Assembly: GCF_019355555.1 (NCBI RefSeq)
Contig: NZ_CP072142.1
Coordinates: 310,001-374,000, forward strand
DNA: 64,000 bases
Direction: 5' to 3'
DNA from: Rhizobium sp. L51/94
GTDB lineage: Bacteria > Pseudomonadota > Alphaproteobacteria > Rhizobiales > Rhizobiaceae
Shown piece after piece: positions 25,509 to 34,511 of this stretch (positions are counted from its first letter, which is position 1; every line of letters starts with the position of its first letter). The translations under genes and the position numbers were made by a program. The notes below the pieces were generated by a model, which was not told the origin of the DNA, did no database searches, and was given only the letters and a program-made list of their open reading frames with translations.

Positions 25509-26630
25509 ATGCTGGACTTGCGTACGCTTTCAAGGCGCGGATTTTTGAACATGAGTGCCGCTGGCGCCGCCTCGCTGATGCTGCCGACAGGCTTTGCCCG
25601 CCAGGCATTGGCCGCCTCGGCATTTCCCCCGATCAAGGAAGAAGACGCTGTCGTCGGTTTCGGCCATGTCGGCCCGATCTCCGACGAGGGATGGACCTGG
25701 TCCCACCATCAGGGTCTGCTGGCCGTCAAGAAGGCCTATCCCAAACTCAAGAAGGTTCTCGAGGTCGAGAACATTCCCTACTCGGCCGACGCCACACGCA
25801 CCTATCGCCAGTTCGTCAGCGAGGGCGCCAACATCATCTTCGATACGTCGTCCAACGGCGATTTCCTGCATGAGGTGGTCAAGCGCGCCACCGACGTCGC
25901 CTTCATGGAATGCGACGGCCGCGTGACGATGGACAATCTCGGCTGGTATTACCTCGCTCACTGGTATCCGACTTATGTGATCGGTGTGGCCGCCGGCCAT
26001 CTGTCTAAAACCGGCAAGCTCGGCTACATCGCCTCTTTCCCGGTCGCTTCCGTCTATGCATCGACCAACGCGTTCCTGATGGGCGCTCGCAGCGTCAACC
26101 CGAACGCCGTGTTGCAGACCATCGTCATCAACTCGTGGTTCGACCCGCAGGCAGCGACGCAGGCCGGCACGGCATTGATCGACAACGGCTGCGACTTCCT
26201 CTTCGGCATCATGGACGAAGCCGGATATCTCCAGGTCGCGGAAAAGCGTGGCGTCTGGGCGGCGATGTGGAACACCGACATCCGCCGCTACGGCCCGAAC
26301 TCCTATGTCTCGTCCGTGCTGATCGACTTCACCAAATTCTATGTCGACCAGGTCGGCAAGCGTCTCGCCGGCACCTGGACGCCGACCGAGCAGCTGTTTG
26401 CTATGGGTGCTGGCGTCGATCGCGACAAATGGGGCGAAAAGGTTCCGACCGACGTCGCGGCGGCGGCCGACGCAGTCCGCCAGAAGATGGTTGGCGGCTG
26501 GTCGCCGTTTACCGGAGAGATCAAGGATGCAAGCGGAAAGGTACGGGTTGCTGCCGGCCAGACGATGACCGACCTGGAACTCTACAACTGGGACTGGTCG
26601 GTCGAGGGCGTCTCGGGCCTTTCCGGCTGA
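25509..26630 (+). CDS. BMP-family (nucleoside/purine-type) ABC substrate-binding protein
   Basis: A 373-residue periplasmic binding protein of the basic membrane protein (BMP/PnrA) family. It begins with a twin-arginine signal (SRRGFLNMSAAGAA, cleavage near residue 34), suggesting folded export. The mature protein opens with the family's GFGHVGPISDEGW motif. PnrA-like proteins bind purine nucleosides and some rhizobial relatives bind purine-like heterocycles. The start at 25509 is preceded by AAAGGGGGA. It is the first gene of a six-gene operon ending in guanine deaminase, which supports a purine-like ligand. Confidence 0.85.
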   Translation: MLDLRTLSRRGFLNMSAAGAASLMLPTGFARQALAASAFPPIKEEDAVVGFGHVGPISDEGWTWSHHQGLLAVKKAYPKLKKVLEVENIPYSADATRTYRQFVSEGANIIFDTSSNGDFLHEVVKRATDVAFMECDGRVTMDNLGWYYLAHWYPTYVIGVAAGHLSKTGKLGYIASFPVASVYASTNAFLMGARSVNPNAVLQTIVINSWFDPQAATQAGTALIDNGCDFLFGIMDEAGYLQVAEKRGVWAAMWNTDIRRYGPNSYVSSVLIDFTKFYVDQVGKRLAGTWTPTEQLFAMGAGVDRDKWGEKVPTDVAAAADAVRQKMVGGWSPFTGEIKDASGKVRVAAGQTMTDLELYNWDWSVEGVSGLSG

Positions 26631-26655
26631 TCCCGGTCGACGACCGCCAATCCGG

Positions 26656-26678
26656 GACCCGGCCTTGCGGCCGGGGTC
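26656..26678 (+). other. Intercistronic stem-loop after the BMP binding-protein gene
   Basis: GACCCGGCC (26656-26664), loop TTGC, GGCCGGGGTC (26669-26678) pair with one bulged base. The hairpin follows the binding-protein stop by 25 bases and has no U tract. It probably stabilises the upstream mRNA or reduces read-through into the ATPase gene. Confidence 0.5.
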
Positions 26679-26704
26679 GCTGCTTCCCTTCCGGTGCATA
26701 ATTG

Positions 26705-28279
26705 ATGACTGAAAACGCGATCCGTTTCAAAGCTCCTGCCGGTGCGCCGCCTTTGGTCCAGCTGAAGGGTATCGCCAAGTATTTTCCAGGCGTCGTCGCC
26801 AACGAGAATGTCGACCTCGATGTCATGCCCGGTGAGATCCACGCCCTCTTGGGCGAAAACGGCGCCGGCAAGTCGACCCTGATGAACATCCTGACCGGTA
26901 TCTACCAGCCAGACGCGGGCGAAATTATTATCGACGGCTACGCCAAGCAGTTCGCCACCCCGCTGCAGGCCATCGCTGCGGGCATCGGCATGGTGCATCA
27001 GCATTTCAAGCTCGTGCAGGCGTTCACTGTTGCCGAAAACATCCATCTCGGCTGGTCTGAGACACCCCGCCGTGCCTCGGCGCCTGTTCTGGAAGCCCGG
27101 ACTGAGGCGCTTGCCGAAAAATTCAATCTCCAGACCCGACCGGGAGCGCGGGTGAGCGACCTGTCGACGGGTGAGCAGCAGCGCGTCGAAATCCTGCGCG
27201 TGCTTGCCCGCCAGGCGCGCGTGCTGATCCTCGACGAGCCGACGGCAGTGCTGACTCCTGCCGAAGCCCGCGAGCTCTTCAAGGCCTTGCGCAACTTCGT
27301 CGCCAGCGGCAATGCCGTCATCTTCATCAGCCATAAGCTCGACGAGGTGCTGGAAATCTCCGATCGCATCAGCATCCTGCGCGGCGGCCGCAAGATGGCG
27401 ACGGTCGAGGCGGCCGAGTGCAATCCGCGCATGCTTGCAAAGCTCATGGTCGGTCGCGATATCGTGCTTGCCGACATGCGCCAGCGCTCGCCGACCGCGG
27501 CTGCCATGTCGGCGACACCGGCGCTCAGCCTTGAGCACGTCTCGGCTTCGGGCGACAACGGCAATCAGGCATTGTTCGATGTCTCGCTCGACGTCCGGGC
27601 CGGCGAGATCGTCGGCATTGCGGGCGTCGCTGGCAATGGGCAGCGCGAGTTCAGCCAGGTGCTGACAGGCATTCGCCCGCTCAGCGCAGGCCGCATCCTG
27701 ATCGATGGCAGCACGGTGGAGAATGGCAATGCGGCATTTTTTGCAGATAGCGGCATCGGCCACATTCCGGAAGACCGACTGCACAGCGGCCTGGCGCCGG
27801 CGCTGAGCATCACCGTCAATGCCGTCATGCGCGAATACAAGACACCGCGGATCTCGGCAGGAGGCATCTACCGCCCGGCCTCGGCAGCGGCACTGGCCAA
27901 GGAAATTGCCGCCGCTGCCGAGGTGGCCATTCCGGATTTCGCCATGCCGGTCCGCAACCTGTCGGGCGGCAACCAGCAGCGGCTGGTGGCGCGTCGCGAA
28001 ATGCGGATCGCCCACCGCGTGCTAGTGGCCGCCTATCCCAGCCGCGGCCTTGACGTCGGCGCCATCAACACGATGCTGCGCTATATCGTCGAGCTGCGCG
28101 ACGCCGGCGCCGGTATCATCCTCATTTCCGAAGAACTTGAGGAACTGTTGAACGTCTCAGACCGGATCGCCGTTCTCTATGAAGGCCGGATCATGGGCAT
28201 CGTCGATACCGACAACGCCGACCTCGACGAGATCGGCCTGCTCATGGGCGGCCGCGCACCAACCCACGAGGCCGCCTGA
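26705..28279 (+). CDS. BMP-type ABC importer ATPase with two nucleotide-binding domains
   Basis: A 524-residue protein with two ATPase domains in tandem. The first has Walker A GENGAGKST, signature LSTGEQQR and Walker B VLILDEPTAVLTP; the second has GVAGNGQ in place of Walker A, signature LSGGNQQR and a weak Walker B (VLVAAYPSRGLD). A degenerate second site is normal for NupA/YufO-type proteins. The ATG at 26705 is used; a TTG directly before it is also open. It powers uptake by the two following permeases. Confidence 0.88.
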   Translation: MTENAIRFKAPAGAPPLVQLKGIAKYFPGVVANENVDLDVMPGEIHALLGENGAGKSTLMNILTGIYQPDAGEIIIDGYAKQFATPLQAIAAGIGMVHQHFKLVQAFTVAENIHLGWSETPRRASAPVLEARTEALAEKFNLQTRPGARVSDLSTGEQQRVEILRVLARQARVLILDEPTAVLTPAEARELFKALRNFVASGNAVIFISHKLDEVLEISDRISILRGGRKMATVEAAECNPRMLAKLMVGRDIVLADMRQRSPTAAAMSATPALSLEHVSASGDNGNQALFDVSLDVRAGEIVGIAGVAGNGQREFSQVLTGIRPLSAGRILIDGSTVENGNAAFFADSGIGHIPEDRLHSGLAPALSITVNAVMREYKTPRISAGGIYRPASAAALAKEIAAAAEVAIPDFAMPVRNLSGGNQQRLVARREMRIAHRVLVAAYPSRGLDVGAINTMLRYIVELRDAGAGIILISEELEELLNVSDRIAVLYEGRIMGIVDTDNADLDEIGLLMGGRAPTHEAA

Positions 28280-28280
28280 G

Positions 28281-29324
28281 ATGGCTGCATCACTTCGCCT
28301 TCAGCGTCTGCCGTCCGCGTCGCCCGTCATAGCCTTTGCGGCGCGCGCCGCAGCCATTGTCATTGCCCTCGTCTTTGCCGGTATCGTCCTGTCGCTCACC
28401 GGGGCCGATCCTCTCAATCTCGGCCTGCAGGTGCTGAGCGCCAGCTTCGGATCGAGTTTTGGATTGGAGGATCTGGCGCTGCTGCTCATTCCCCTGATCC
28501 TCACCGGGCTGTCGGTCGCTGTCGCTCAGCAGATCGGCGCCTGGAATATCGGGGCGGAAGGCCAGTTCTACGCGGGGGCCTTCGGTGCCGCCGCTGTCGG
28601 TCTCTTCGTGCCAGGACCGCCGGTCATCATCCTGCCGATGATGTTCGTCGCCGGACTTGTCGGCGGCGCCGCCTGGATCCTCGTGCCGACGCTTGCGCGC
28701 GCCTATGCCGGTGTCAACGAGCTGATCACGACGCTACTGCTCAATTTCGTCGCGATCCTGCTCGTCTACTATGTCTCGACGAACGCCTGGCGCGACAAGA
28801 TGGCGAATTCCGCCACCAAACGACTTTCCGCTGAAATCCCGGACTTCTGGGGCTCAGTCCACTGGGGCCTGCCGATTGCCGTGATCGTCGCGCTGGCCGT
28901 CGCGGCCTTGCTGGCGTTCTCGCGCTGGGGCTATGAAGTGCGCCTCGTCGGCTCGAACCCATCGGCGGCGCGCTATGCGGGCATGCCGGTCCGCAGGCAC
29001 CTGATTACCGTCATGCTGCTCTCCGGTGCCATCGCTGGTCTCGCCGGCATGTTGGAGATCGCTGGCACGGTTCATCGCCTGCAAGGCGGCATCTCCAACA
29101 ATTACGGCTATCTCGGTATCATGGTCGCGGTTCTCGCCCGCAGTTCGGCCATCGGCGTCATTTTTTCCGCAGCGCTGATGGCCTTCATCCTCAATTCCGG
29201 AATCATCCTGCAGACGCAGGGGCTGACGACGTCGACCGTGCTGGCAATCACCGGATTGATCCTGTTTCTGACCGCGATCGGCGACGAACTCGCCCATTAC
29301 CGCATCGCCCGCGACAAGGCTTGA
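28281..29324 (+). CDS. BMP-type ABC importer permease 1
   Basis: A 347-residue inner-membrane protein of the branched-chain/YufP type with about 8-10 hydrophobic segments. The conserved IGAWNIGAEGQFYAGAFGA motif is that of nucleoside importer permeases (YufP/NupB). It begins one base after the ATPase stop codon and is followed by the second permease. Confidence 0.87.
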   Translation: MAASLRLQRLPSASPVIAFAARAAAIVIALVFAGIVLSLTGADPLNLGLQVLSASFGSSFGLEDLALLLIPLILTGLSVAVAQQIGAWNIGAEGQFYAGAFGAAAVGLFVPGPPVIILPMMFVAGLVGGAAWILVPTLARAYAGVNELITTLLLNFVAILLVYYVSTNAWRDKMANSATKRLSAEIPDFWGSVHWGLPIAVIVALAVAALLAFSRWGYEVRLVGSNPSAARYAGMPVRRHLITVMLLSGAIAGLAGMLEIAGTVHRLQGGISNNYGYLGIMVAVLARSSAIGVIFSAALMAFILNSGIILQTQGLTTSTVLAITGLILFLTAIGDELAHYRIARDKA

Positions 29325-29335
29325 GGAGACAGAGC

Positions 29336-30271
29336 ATGGACCTTCTGACCGGGCTTTTCACCACGGCGTTTCTTGCCGGCGGCGTGCTGGCGCTAGCCGC
29401 CCTCGGCGAGGTGCTGGCGGAACGCGTCGGCGTCGTCAATCTCGGTGTCGAAGGCCTGATGGCCATGGGGGCGCTGACGGCAATTGCCACCGTCGCGTCA
29501 TTCCCGTCGCCAACGGTCGGTTTTCTCGCGGCGCTCGGCGTCGGCGCTGTCTTCGGCATGATGTTCGCGTTTGCCACTGTGATCCTCAGGGCAAATCAGG
29601 TGCTCTGCGGCCTTGCCTTGACACTGATGGGCAATGGTCTCGCCTCCACGATCGGCCGCGCCTATTCCGGCATGCCCGCCCGTGCGGTGTTTGCCGGTAT
29701 CGAGGTACCGCTTCTCAGTAGCATCCCGATCTTCGGGAAGGCCTTCTTTTCGCAGAACATCCTCGTCTATCTCATCTATATCATCCTGCCGGTCGGGCTC
29801 AGCTACCTTATGTTCCGGACCCGCCACGGCCTCAACATGCGGGCTGTCGGCGAAAATCCGGCTGCGGCAGATGCTGCGGGCATTTCCGTCAATCTCATCC
29901 GCTTCGTCTACGTGACGGCCGGCTCTGCACTGGCGGCCGGTTCCGGTGCCTATCTGACGCTGACCTTCGTGCCCTCGTGGTCAGATGGCGTCGTCGCCGG
30001 TCGCGGCTGGATTGCCGTCGCACTGGTAATCTTTGCCGGCTACCGGCCGATCCCAGCCGTCCTGTCCGGGCTCCTGTTCGGCTTCATCACGGCACTCGGC
30101 TTCGTCGGCCAGGCGCGTGGCTGGCCGATTGCGCCGGCCTTTCTGTCGATGCTGCCCTATCTCGGCACCATGGCCTTCATCATCGTGCCGGTGCTCACCT
30201 GGCAGCGGATGCGCCGGATCATGGCGGCACCGGCGGCTATCGGCGTGCCCTATTACAGGGATGTGCGCTGA
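29336..30271 (+). CDS. BMP-type ABC importer permease 2
   Basis: A 311-residue inner-membrane protein, the second half of the heterodimeric permease (YufQ/NupC-like). The family motif LAERVGVVNLGVEGLMAMGAL is present near residue 25. Its ATG at 29336 has GAGGAGA upstream. Its stop codon shares a base with the start of a short open frame that bridges to the oxygenase gene. Confidence 0.87.
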   Translation: MDLLTGLFTTAFLAGGVLALAALGEVLAERVGVVNLGVEGLMAMGALTAIATVASFPSPTVGFLAALGVGAVFGMMFAFATVILRANQVLCGLALTLMGNGLASTIGRAYSGMPARAVFAGIEVPLLSSIPIFGKAFFSQNILVYLIYIILPVGLSYLMFRTRHGLNMRAVGENPAAADAAGISVNLIRFVYVTAGSALAAGSGAYLTLTFVPSWSDGVVAGRGWIAVALVIFAGYRPIPAVLSGLLFGFITALGFVGQARGWPIAPAFLSMLPYLGTMAFIIVPVLTWQRMRRIMAAPAAIGVPYYRDVR

Positions 30272-30384
30272 TGCAGGAGGCATGCACCACGCGGGTATTT
30301 GTCGATTTAGCGATGGACCAATGGCCCGCAGATCATCAAGATGAGGCGGCAGGCAGTCGATCGAGAAACGGGAGCGCTCCATGA
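30271..30384 (+). CDS. Short bridging open frame, 37 codons, possible coupling peptide
   Basis: The frame starts in a TGATG overlap with the permease stop and ends in an ATGA overlap with the oxygenase start, filling the whole gap. AGGGA lies 10 bases before its ATG. The peptide is hydrophilic with no recognisable domain. It may exist only to carry ribosomes to the oxygenase start, or it may be chance; the codon use is unremarkable. Confidence 0.3.
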   Translation: MQEACTTRVFVDLAMDQWPADHQDEAAGSRSRNGSAP

Positions 30385-31232
30385 GCAGATGTTCGGACCA
30401 GGCAGCCCTTGATCAATGGTATCCGCTCGATACGGAGACGGAGATTCCCTTCGGGACATCGTCGAGCCGCCTGCTTGGCAGCGATCTTGTGGTAACGAGA
30501 GAGACGGACGGTTCAATCGCGGTTACGGCAGAAGAGGGTGCTCTTCAGATCATCAAACGCTTCGGCCTTGTCTGGACGACGTTGGGGCAACCGGCCGGCG
30601 GCCTCTTTGCGCTGCCGGAGGCTGACGAGGAAGACCGTCGTGTCGTCAACTGCGGTTCCGTGATGGTTCGCGCATCCGGGCTACGGATTGTCGAGAACTT
30701 TCTCGACATGGCGCATTTTCCGTTTGTGCACACCGACATTCTGGGCGCCGAGCCCCACACCGAAGTCATGCACTACAATGCCGAGATCCGCCGGGATGTC
30801 GACGAGGTCTGGGCAACGAACTGCCAATTCTTCCAGCCGCAGGCCGCCCTATCCGCTACTGGCGGCATCATGACCGACTATATCTACCGCGTCATGACCC
30901 CGTTTGCGACGCTGCTCTACAAGACATGCCCGAACGCGGCCAACCGATGGGATGTCATATGCCTGTTCGTCCAGCCGCTCGATCCCGGCCGCTGCCGCGC
31001 CCATCCCGTCATGTTCCTAATCGACGATGTCTCGACGACCACCGAGCTGGTGCATTTCCAGCAACTGATCTTCTTGCAGGACCGCATCATTCTCGAAAAC
31101 CAGCGCCCGGTGCTGTTGCCGATGGAGGCGCGCTCGGAGATCCCGACGCGGGCCGATGCCAGCTCCATCGCCTATCGTCGCTGGCTGAAGGAGAAGGGCA
31201 TCACCTACGGCACTTCCGCGATGGCAGCGTAG
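30381..31232 (+). CDS. Rieske-less oxygenase catalytic subunit (VanA/NdmC-like), paralog 2
   Basis: A 283-residue protein clearly paralogous to the one at 17524-18393 (shared RASGLR-VENFLDMAHFPFVH, then RRDVDEVWATNC, and a common C-terminus, IPTRAD-SS-AYRRWLKEKGI). The mononuclear iron site is intact (His112, His117). As in its paralog, the Rieske cluster segment is missing between LLGSDLVVTR and FGLVWTTLG. It would need a separate Rieske donor. It is followed 10 bases later by guanine deaminase and preceded by a purine-type importer, so an oxidative N- or O-demethylation of a purine is a reasonable guess. Confidence 0.85.
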   Translation: MSRCSDQAALDQWYPLDTETEIPFGTSSSRLLGSDLVVTRETDGSIAVTAEEGALQIIKRFGLVWTTLGQPAGGLFALPEADEEDRRVVNCGSVMVRASGLRIVENFLDMAHFPFVHTDILGAEPHTEVMHYNAEIRRDVDEVWATNCQFFQPQAALSATGGIMTDYIYRVMTPFATLLYKTCPNAANRWDVICLFVQPLDPGRCRAHPVMFLIDDVSTTTELVHFQQLIFLQDRIILENQRPVLLPMEARSEIPTRADASSIAYRRWLKEKGITYGTSAMAA

Positions 31233-31242
31233 CGCATAACCC

Positions 31243-32613
31243 ATGGATCTTTGCAACCGGACACTGAGCGCCAGCGGTTTTCACACGCCGGAACGCGGCA
31301 CCATCGATATCCTGCAGGACGTCTTGATCGACATCGACGGTGACGGCCGGATCGATGCCATAGTCCGGCCAGGCGAACCCAGTTATGACGAAATCCGCCG
31401 GGTCCGCGAGACCGACGGGCGGCTCGTCACCCTTTCCCGCACCGCCTACCTCCTGCCGGGCTTCGTCGACCTGCACGTACATGCGCCGCAATACCCGCAA
31501 CTGGGAAGCGCGCTCGACGTGCCGCTCGAGGTCTGGTTACAGACCTATACCTTCCCGCTCGAGGCCCGCTACCAGAACCTGGCCTTTGCAAGGCGCAGCT
31601 ATGGACTGCTGGTCGACGACCTGCTGGCGAACGGCACGACCACCGCCCTCTATTTCGCGACAGTCCACCAGGAGGCGACGCGCCTGCTGGTGGATCTCTG
31701 CCTGGAGAAAGGCCAGCGGGCATTGATCGGCAAAGTCGCAATGGACAATGCCGACGAGTGCCCGGACTATTATCGCGACGCATCGACCGAGGCGGCTTTG
31801 GAGGGCACGCGGGCGCTGGTGGACCATATCCGCAGCCATCCGGACAATGGCGCCGATCGCGTTCTGCCGGTGGTGACGCCACGCTTCATTCCGTCCTGCA
31901 CGGATGCGACGCTCGAGGGGCTCGGTGCCATCGCCAGTGAATGCGGTTGCCATGTCCAGACCCATTGTTCCGAGAGCGACTGGGCGCATGGCTACGTGCT
32001 CGACCGCTACGGGTCTACCGACACCGACATGCTCGACCGGTTCGGCCTGCTCGGGCGCAAGACGGTTCTCGCCCATGCCAATTTCCTGACGGCCGACGAC
32101 ATCGAAACAATCCGCGTCCGCAAGGCCGCCATCGCCCATTGCCCTCTGTCCAACGCCTATTTCGCCAACGCCGTCTTCCCACTCCTGGCAGCGCTCGAAA
32201 AAGGCGTTCATGTTGGCTTGGGCACCGATATTTCTGGCGGTCCGAGCGCGTCGATGCTTGAAAATTGCCGAGGCGCCGTCCTTGCCTCGCGTATGTTGCA
32301 GAGCGGTGTGGATCCGACACTGGCTGCGGGTGTCCGATCGACCTTCGGTCCCGCACAGATCGATTTTCGCGATGCATTCTACATCGCGACCACAGGGGGT
32401 GGGGTGGCCCTCGACCTGCCCATCGGCCAGTTCACGCCCGGCTACAAATTCGACGCCGTCGTCATCGATGTCGAGGCCGAAGGCGGGACGGTGCGCCTTT
32501 GGGACGAGTTCGACCACGGTGAGCAGATCCTCCAGAAGATCATCTACACGGCCTCACGGGCAAACGTCTCGGCCGTGTGGGTCGACGGGTTGGACAGGCT
32601 GACCGCTGGGTGA
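31243..32613 (+). CDS. guaD: Guanine deaminase
   Basis: A 456-residue amidohydrolase converting guanine to xanthine and ammonia. Diagnostic segments are LPGFVDLHVHAPQYPQLG (metal ligands His78 and His80), YTFPLEARYQ, VVTPRFIPSCT, QTHCSESDWAHGY, AHCPLSNAYFANAVFP and GLGTDISGGPSASM. These are specific to guanine deaminase rather than to other amidohydrolases. It ends the rightward operon and sits next to the oxygenase gene, so guanine or a guanine-like base is expected as an intermediate. There is no strong ribosome binding site, suggesting coupled translation. Confidence 0.92.
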   Translation: MDLCNRTLSASGFHTPERGTIDILQDVLIDIDGDGRIDAIVRPGEPSYDEIRRVRETDGRLVTLSRTAYLLPGFVDLHVHAPQYPQLGSALDVPLEVWLQTYTFPLEARYQNLAFARRSYGLLVDDLLANGTTTALYFATVHQEATRLLVDLCLEKGQRALIGKVAMDNADECPDYYRDASTEAALEGTRALVDHIRSHPDNGADRVLPVVTPRFIPSCTDATLEGLGAIASECGCHVQTHCSESDWAHGYVLDRYGSTDTDMLDRFGLLGRKTVLAHANFLTADDIETIRVRKAAIAHCPLSNAYFANAVFPLLAALEKGVHVGLGTDISGGPSASMLENCRGAVLASRMLQSGVDPTLAAGVRSTFGPAQIDFRDAFYIATTGGGVALDLPIGQFTPGYKFDAVVIDVEAEGGTVRLWDEFDHGEQILQKIIYTASRANVSAVWVDGLDRLTAG

Positions 32614-32630
32614 TCAGCCAGCGGCTCGCC

Positions 32631-33545
32631 CTACGGGCGCTGCGCGCCGTTTGTCGTGAGATAAACGGCGTAGACAGAGGTCGTCGCTGTTATGAAGAGG
32701 CGGTTGCGGCGTGGTCCGCCGAAGGTGAGGTTGGCAACGGTTTGCGGCACCTTGATCTTGCCGAACAAGACACCCTCTGGCGAGAAGCAATGCACACCGT
32801 CCGCAGCACTCGACCAAAGGTTGCCCTGGTTATCGAACCGGATGCCATCCGGTATGCCTGCATCGATGTGGCAGAACACCTTCGGGTTCGCAAGGCTGCG
32901 GCCGTCGACGACGTCGAAGACCCGGATGTGGCGTGGCGCTGACGGCTCGTGGCTGGCCCCGCTATCGGCAATGTAGAGCTTTGTCTCATCCGGCGAAAAG
33001 GCGAGCCCATTTGGCTGCAGGAAGTCGCTGACGACAGCGGTGAGATCGCCGGTTTCGGGATCCAGCCGAAAGACGTTGCGCTGGCCCTGCTCTGGATCGG
33101 ACTTGTAGCCCTCGTAGTCCGACAGGATCCCGTAGGTCGGGTCGGTGAACCAGATCGTCCCGTCCGAGCGGACGATCACATCGTTGGGGGAGTTCAGGCG
33201 TCTGCCTTCGAAGCTGTGGGCAAGAACAGTGATGCTGCCATCCACCTCCGTGCGAGTGACGCGGCGTGTGCCGTGCTCGCAGGAGATCAGCCGGCCCTCT
33301 CGGTCGCGCGTATTTCCGTTGCTGAAGTTCGAAGCGTGACGGAAAACCGAGACGCCGCCATCCGGCACCCAGCGCATCATCTTCTGGTTCGGAATATCGC
33401 TCCACAGAAGATGTTGCGCATCGTCGAACCAGACCGGGCCTTCCGCCCAGCGGCAACCACTGTAGAGCTCTTCCAGCCGGGCACTGCCGACAAACAGCGC
33501 CGTAAAGCGTGGGTCGTGAACTTCGAATGGGGATGCGTCGGTCAT
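32631..33545 (-). CDS. SMP-30/gluconolactonase-family lactonase
   Basis: A 304-residue beta-propeller protein. The motifs AEGPVWFDD (metal Glu), LNSPNDVIV and ADSGASHEP match the SMP-30/gluconolactonase/LRE family, which hydrolyses sugar lactones using a divalent metal. It is the last gene of the ribose-type importer operon, so it may process a sugar derivative brought in by that transporter. It is convergent with guaD. Confidence 0.83.
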   Translation of the reverse strand: MTDASPFEVHDPRFTALFVGSARLEELYSGCRWAEGPVWFDDAQHLLWSDIPNQKMMRWVPDGGVSVFRHASNFSNGNTRDREGRLISCEHGTRRVTRTEVDGSITVLAHSFEGRRLNSPNDVIVRSDGTIWFTDPTYGILSDYEGYKSDPEQGQRNVFRLDPETGDLTAVVSDFLQPNGLAFSPDETKLYIADSGASHEPSAPRHIRVFDVVDGRSLANPKVFCHIDAGIPDGIRFDNQGNLWSSAADGVHCFSPEGVLFGKIKVPQTVANLTFGGPRRNRLFITATTSVYAVYLTTNGAQRP

Positions 33546-33560
33546 GAGGATATTCCGCGT

Positions 33561-34511
33561 TCAGTGATTTCGAAGACTGCGTCCACCGGCGACGACGATG
33601 ACGCCGATGATGATGAGACCGGTCATGACGAGGCGGATGCCCGCGCCAAAGCCGTAGGTGTTGAGCATGGAGACGACGAGGAACATGAACAGCGACGCGC
33701 CCCATATGCCGGCGACATTGCTGTCCCCACCGGCAACCGCCGTGCCGCCGATGACGACGACGGCAATCGACATCAAAAGATATTCCTGGCCCATGTTGAG
33801 CGCGGCACCGCCGGAGAAGCTCGCCAGCAGATAGCCGCAGACGGCGGCGAGCACGGCACAGAGCACGTAGGTTGTCAGCCGGACGCCATCGACCGGTATG
33901 CCGGCCATGCGCGCAGCATTGATGCTCTGGCCGATTGCGGCGGCCCAGCGCCCATAGACGGTTCTTTGCAGCAGCACATAAGCGAGGAGCGATAGAACGA
34001 GCGCGAGGAGCGCGACGTTCGGCAGGCCCAGCGTCGTTCCTGTCGAAAAGCTTGCCAGCGCCTCCGGCGGTTTGATCCGCAGGCCGCGGTTCGTCCAGAT
34101 GGCGGTCGACTGCACGATGAAGCTCATTGACAGGGTGGCGATGATTGGCGGGATCCTTAGGAGCTTGATCAGCGCGTAATTGCCGAGCCCCACTGCTAGG
34201 CCGACGGCGACAGCCACCAGCAGGCCCATGGCGATCAGCGCGTTTTCGCCCGCCATGAATTTCAGCGCGACTGTGCCCGACAGCGTCATCGTTGCGGGCA
34301 CGCACAGATCGATATTGCCCGGGCCGAGGGTGATGACGAACATCTGACCGACGCCGACCACGATCGAGAACGCGGCGAAGGTCAGCGCTGCCTGGCTGAG
34401 ACCCAATGTGCTGGCGCCGCCGGTAAACAGGATGGTGACGAACCAGACGACGAAGGCAGCGACGAAGGACCAGATCCATGGCTTGCGCATGAGCGAGGTG
34501 AGGATTGTCAT
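33561..34511 (-). CDS. Ribose-type ABC transporter permease B
   Basis: A 316-residue RbsC-type permease with 8-10 hydrophobic segments and the family region VITLGPGNIDLCVPATMTLSG. The start at 34511 is inside the upstream permease's last codon (4-base overlap). Two different RbsC-like permeases in one operon suggest a heterodimer. Confidence 0.85.
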   Translation of the reverse strand: MTILTSLMRKPWIWSFVAAFVVWFVTILFTGGASTLGLSQAALTFAAFSIVVGVGQMFVITLGPGNIDLCVPATMTLSGTVALKFMAGENALIAMGLLVAVAVGLAVGLGNYALIKLLRIPPIIATLSMSFIVQSTAIWTNRGLRIKPPEALASFSTGTTLGLPNVALLALVLSLLAYVLLQRTVYGRWAAAIGQSINAARMAGIPVDGVRLTTYVLCAVLAAVCGYLLASFSGGAALNMGQEYLLMSIAVVVIGGTAVAGGDSNVAGIWGASLFMFLVVSMLNTYGFGAGIRLVMTGLIIIGVIVVAGGRSLRNH

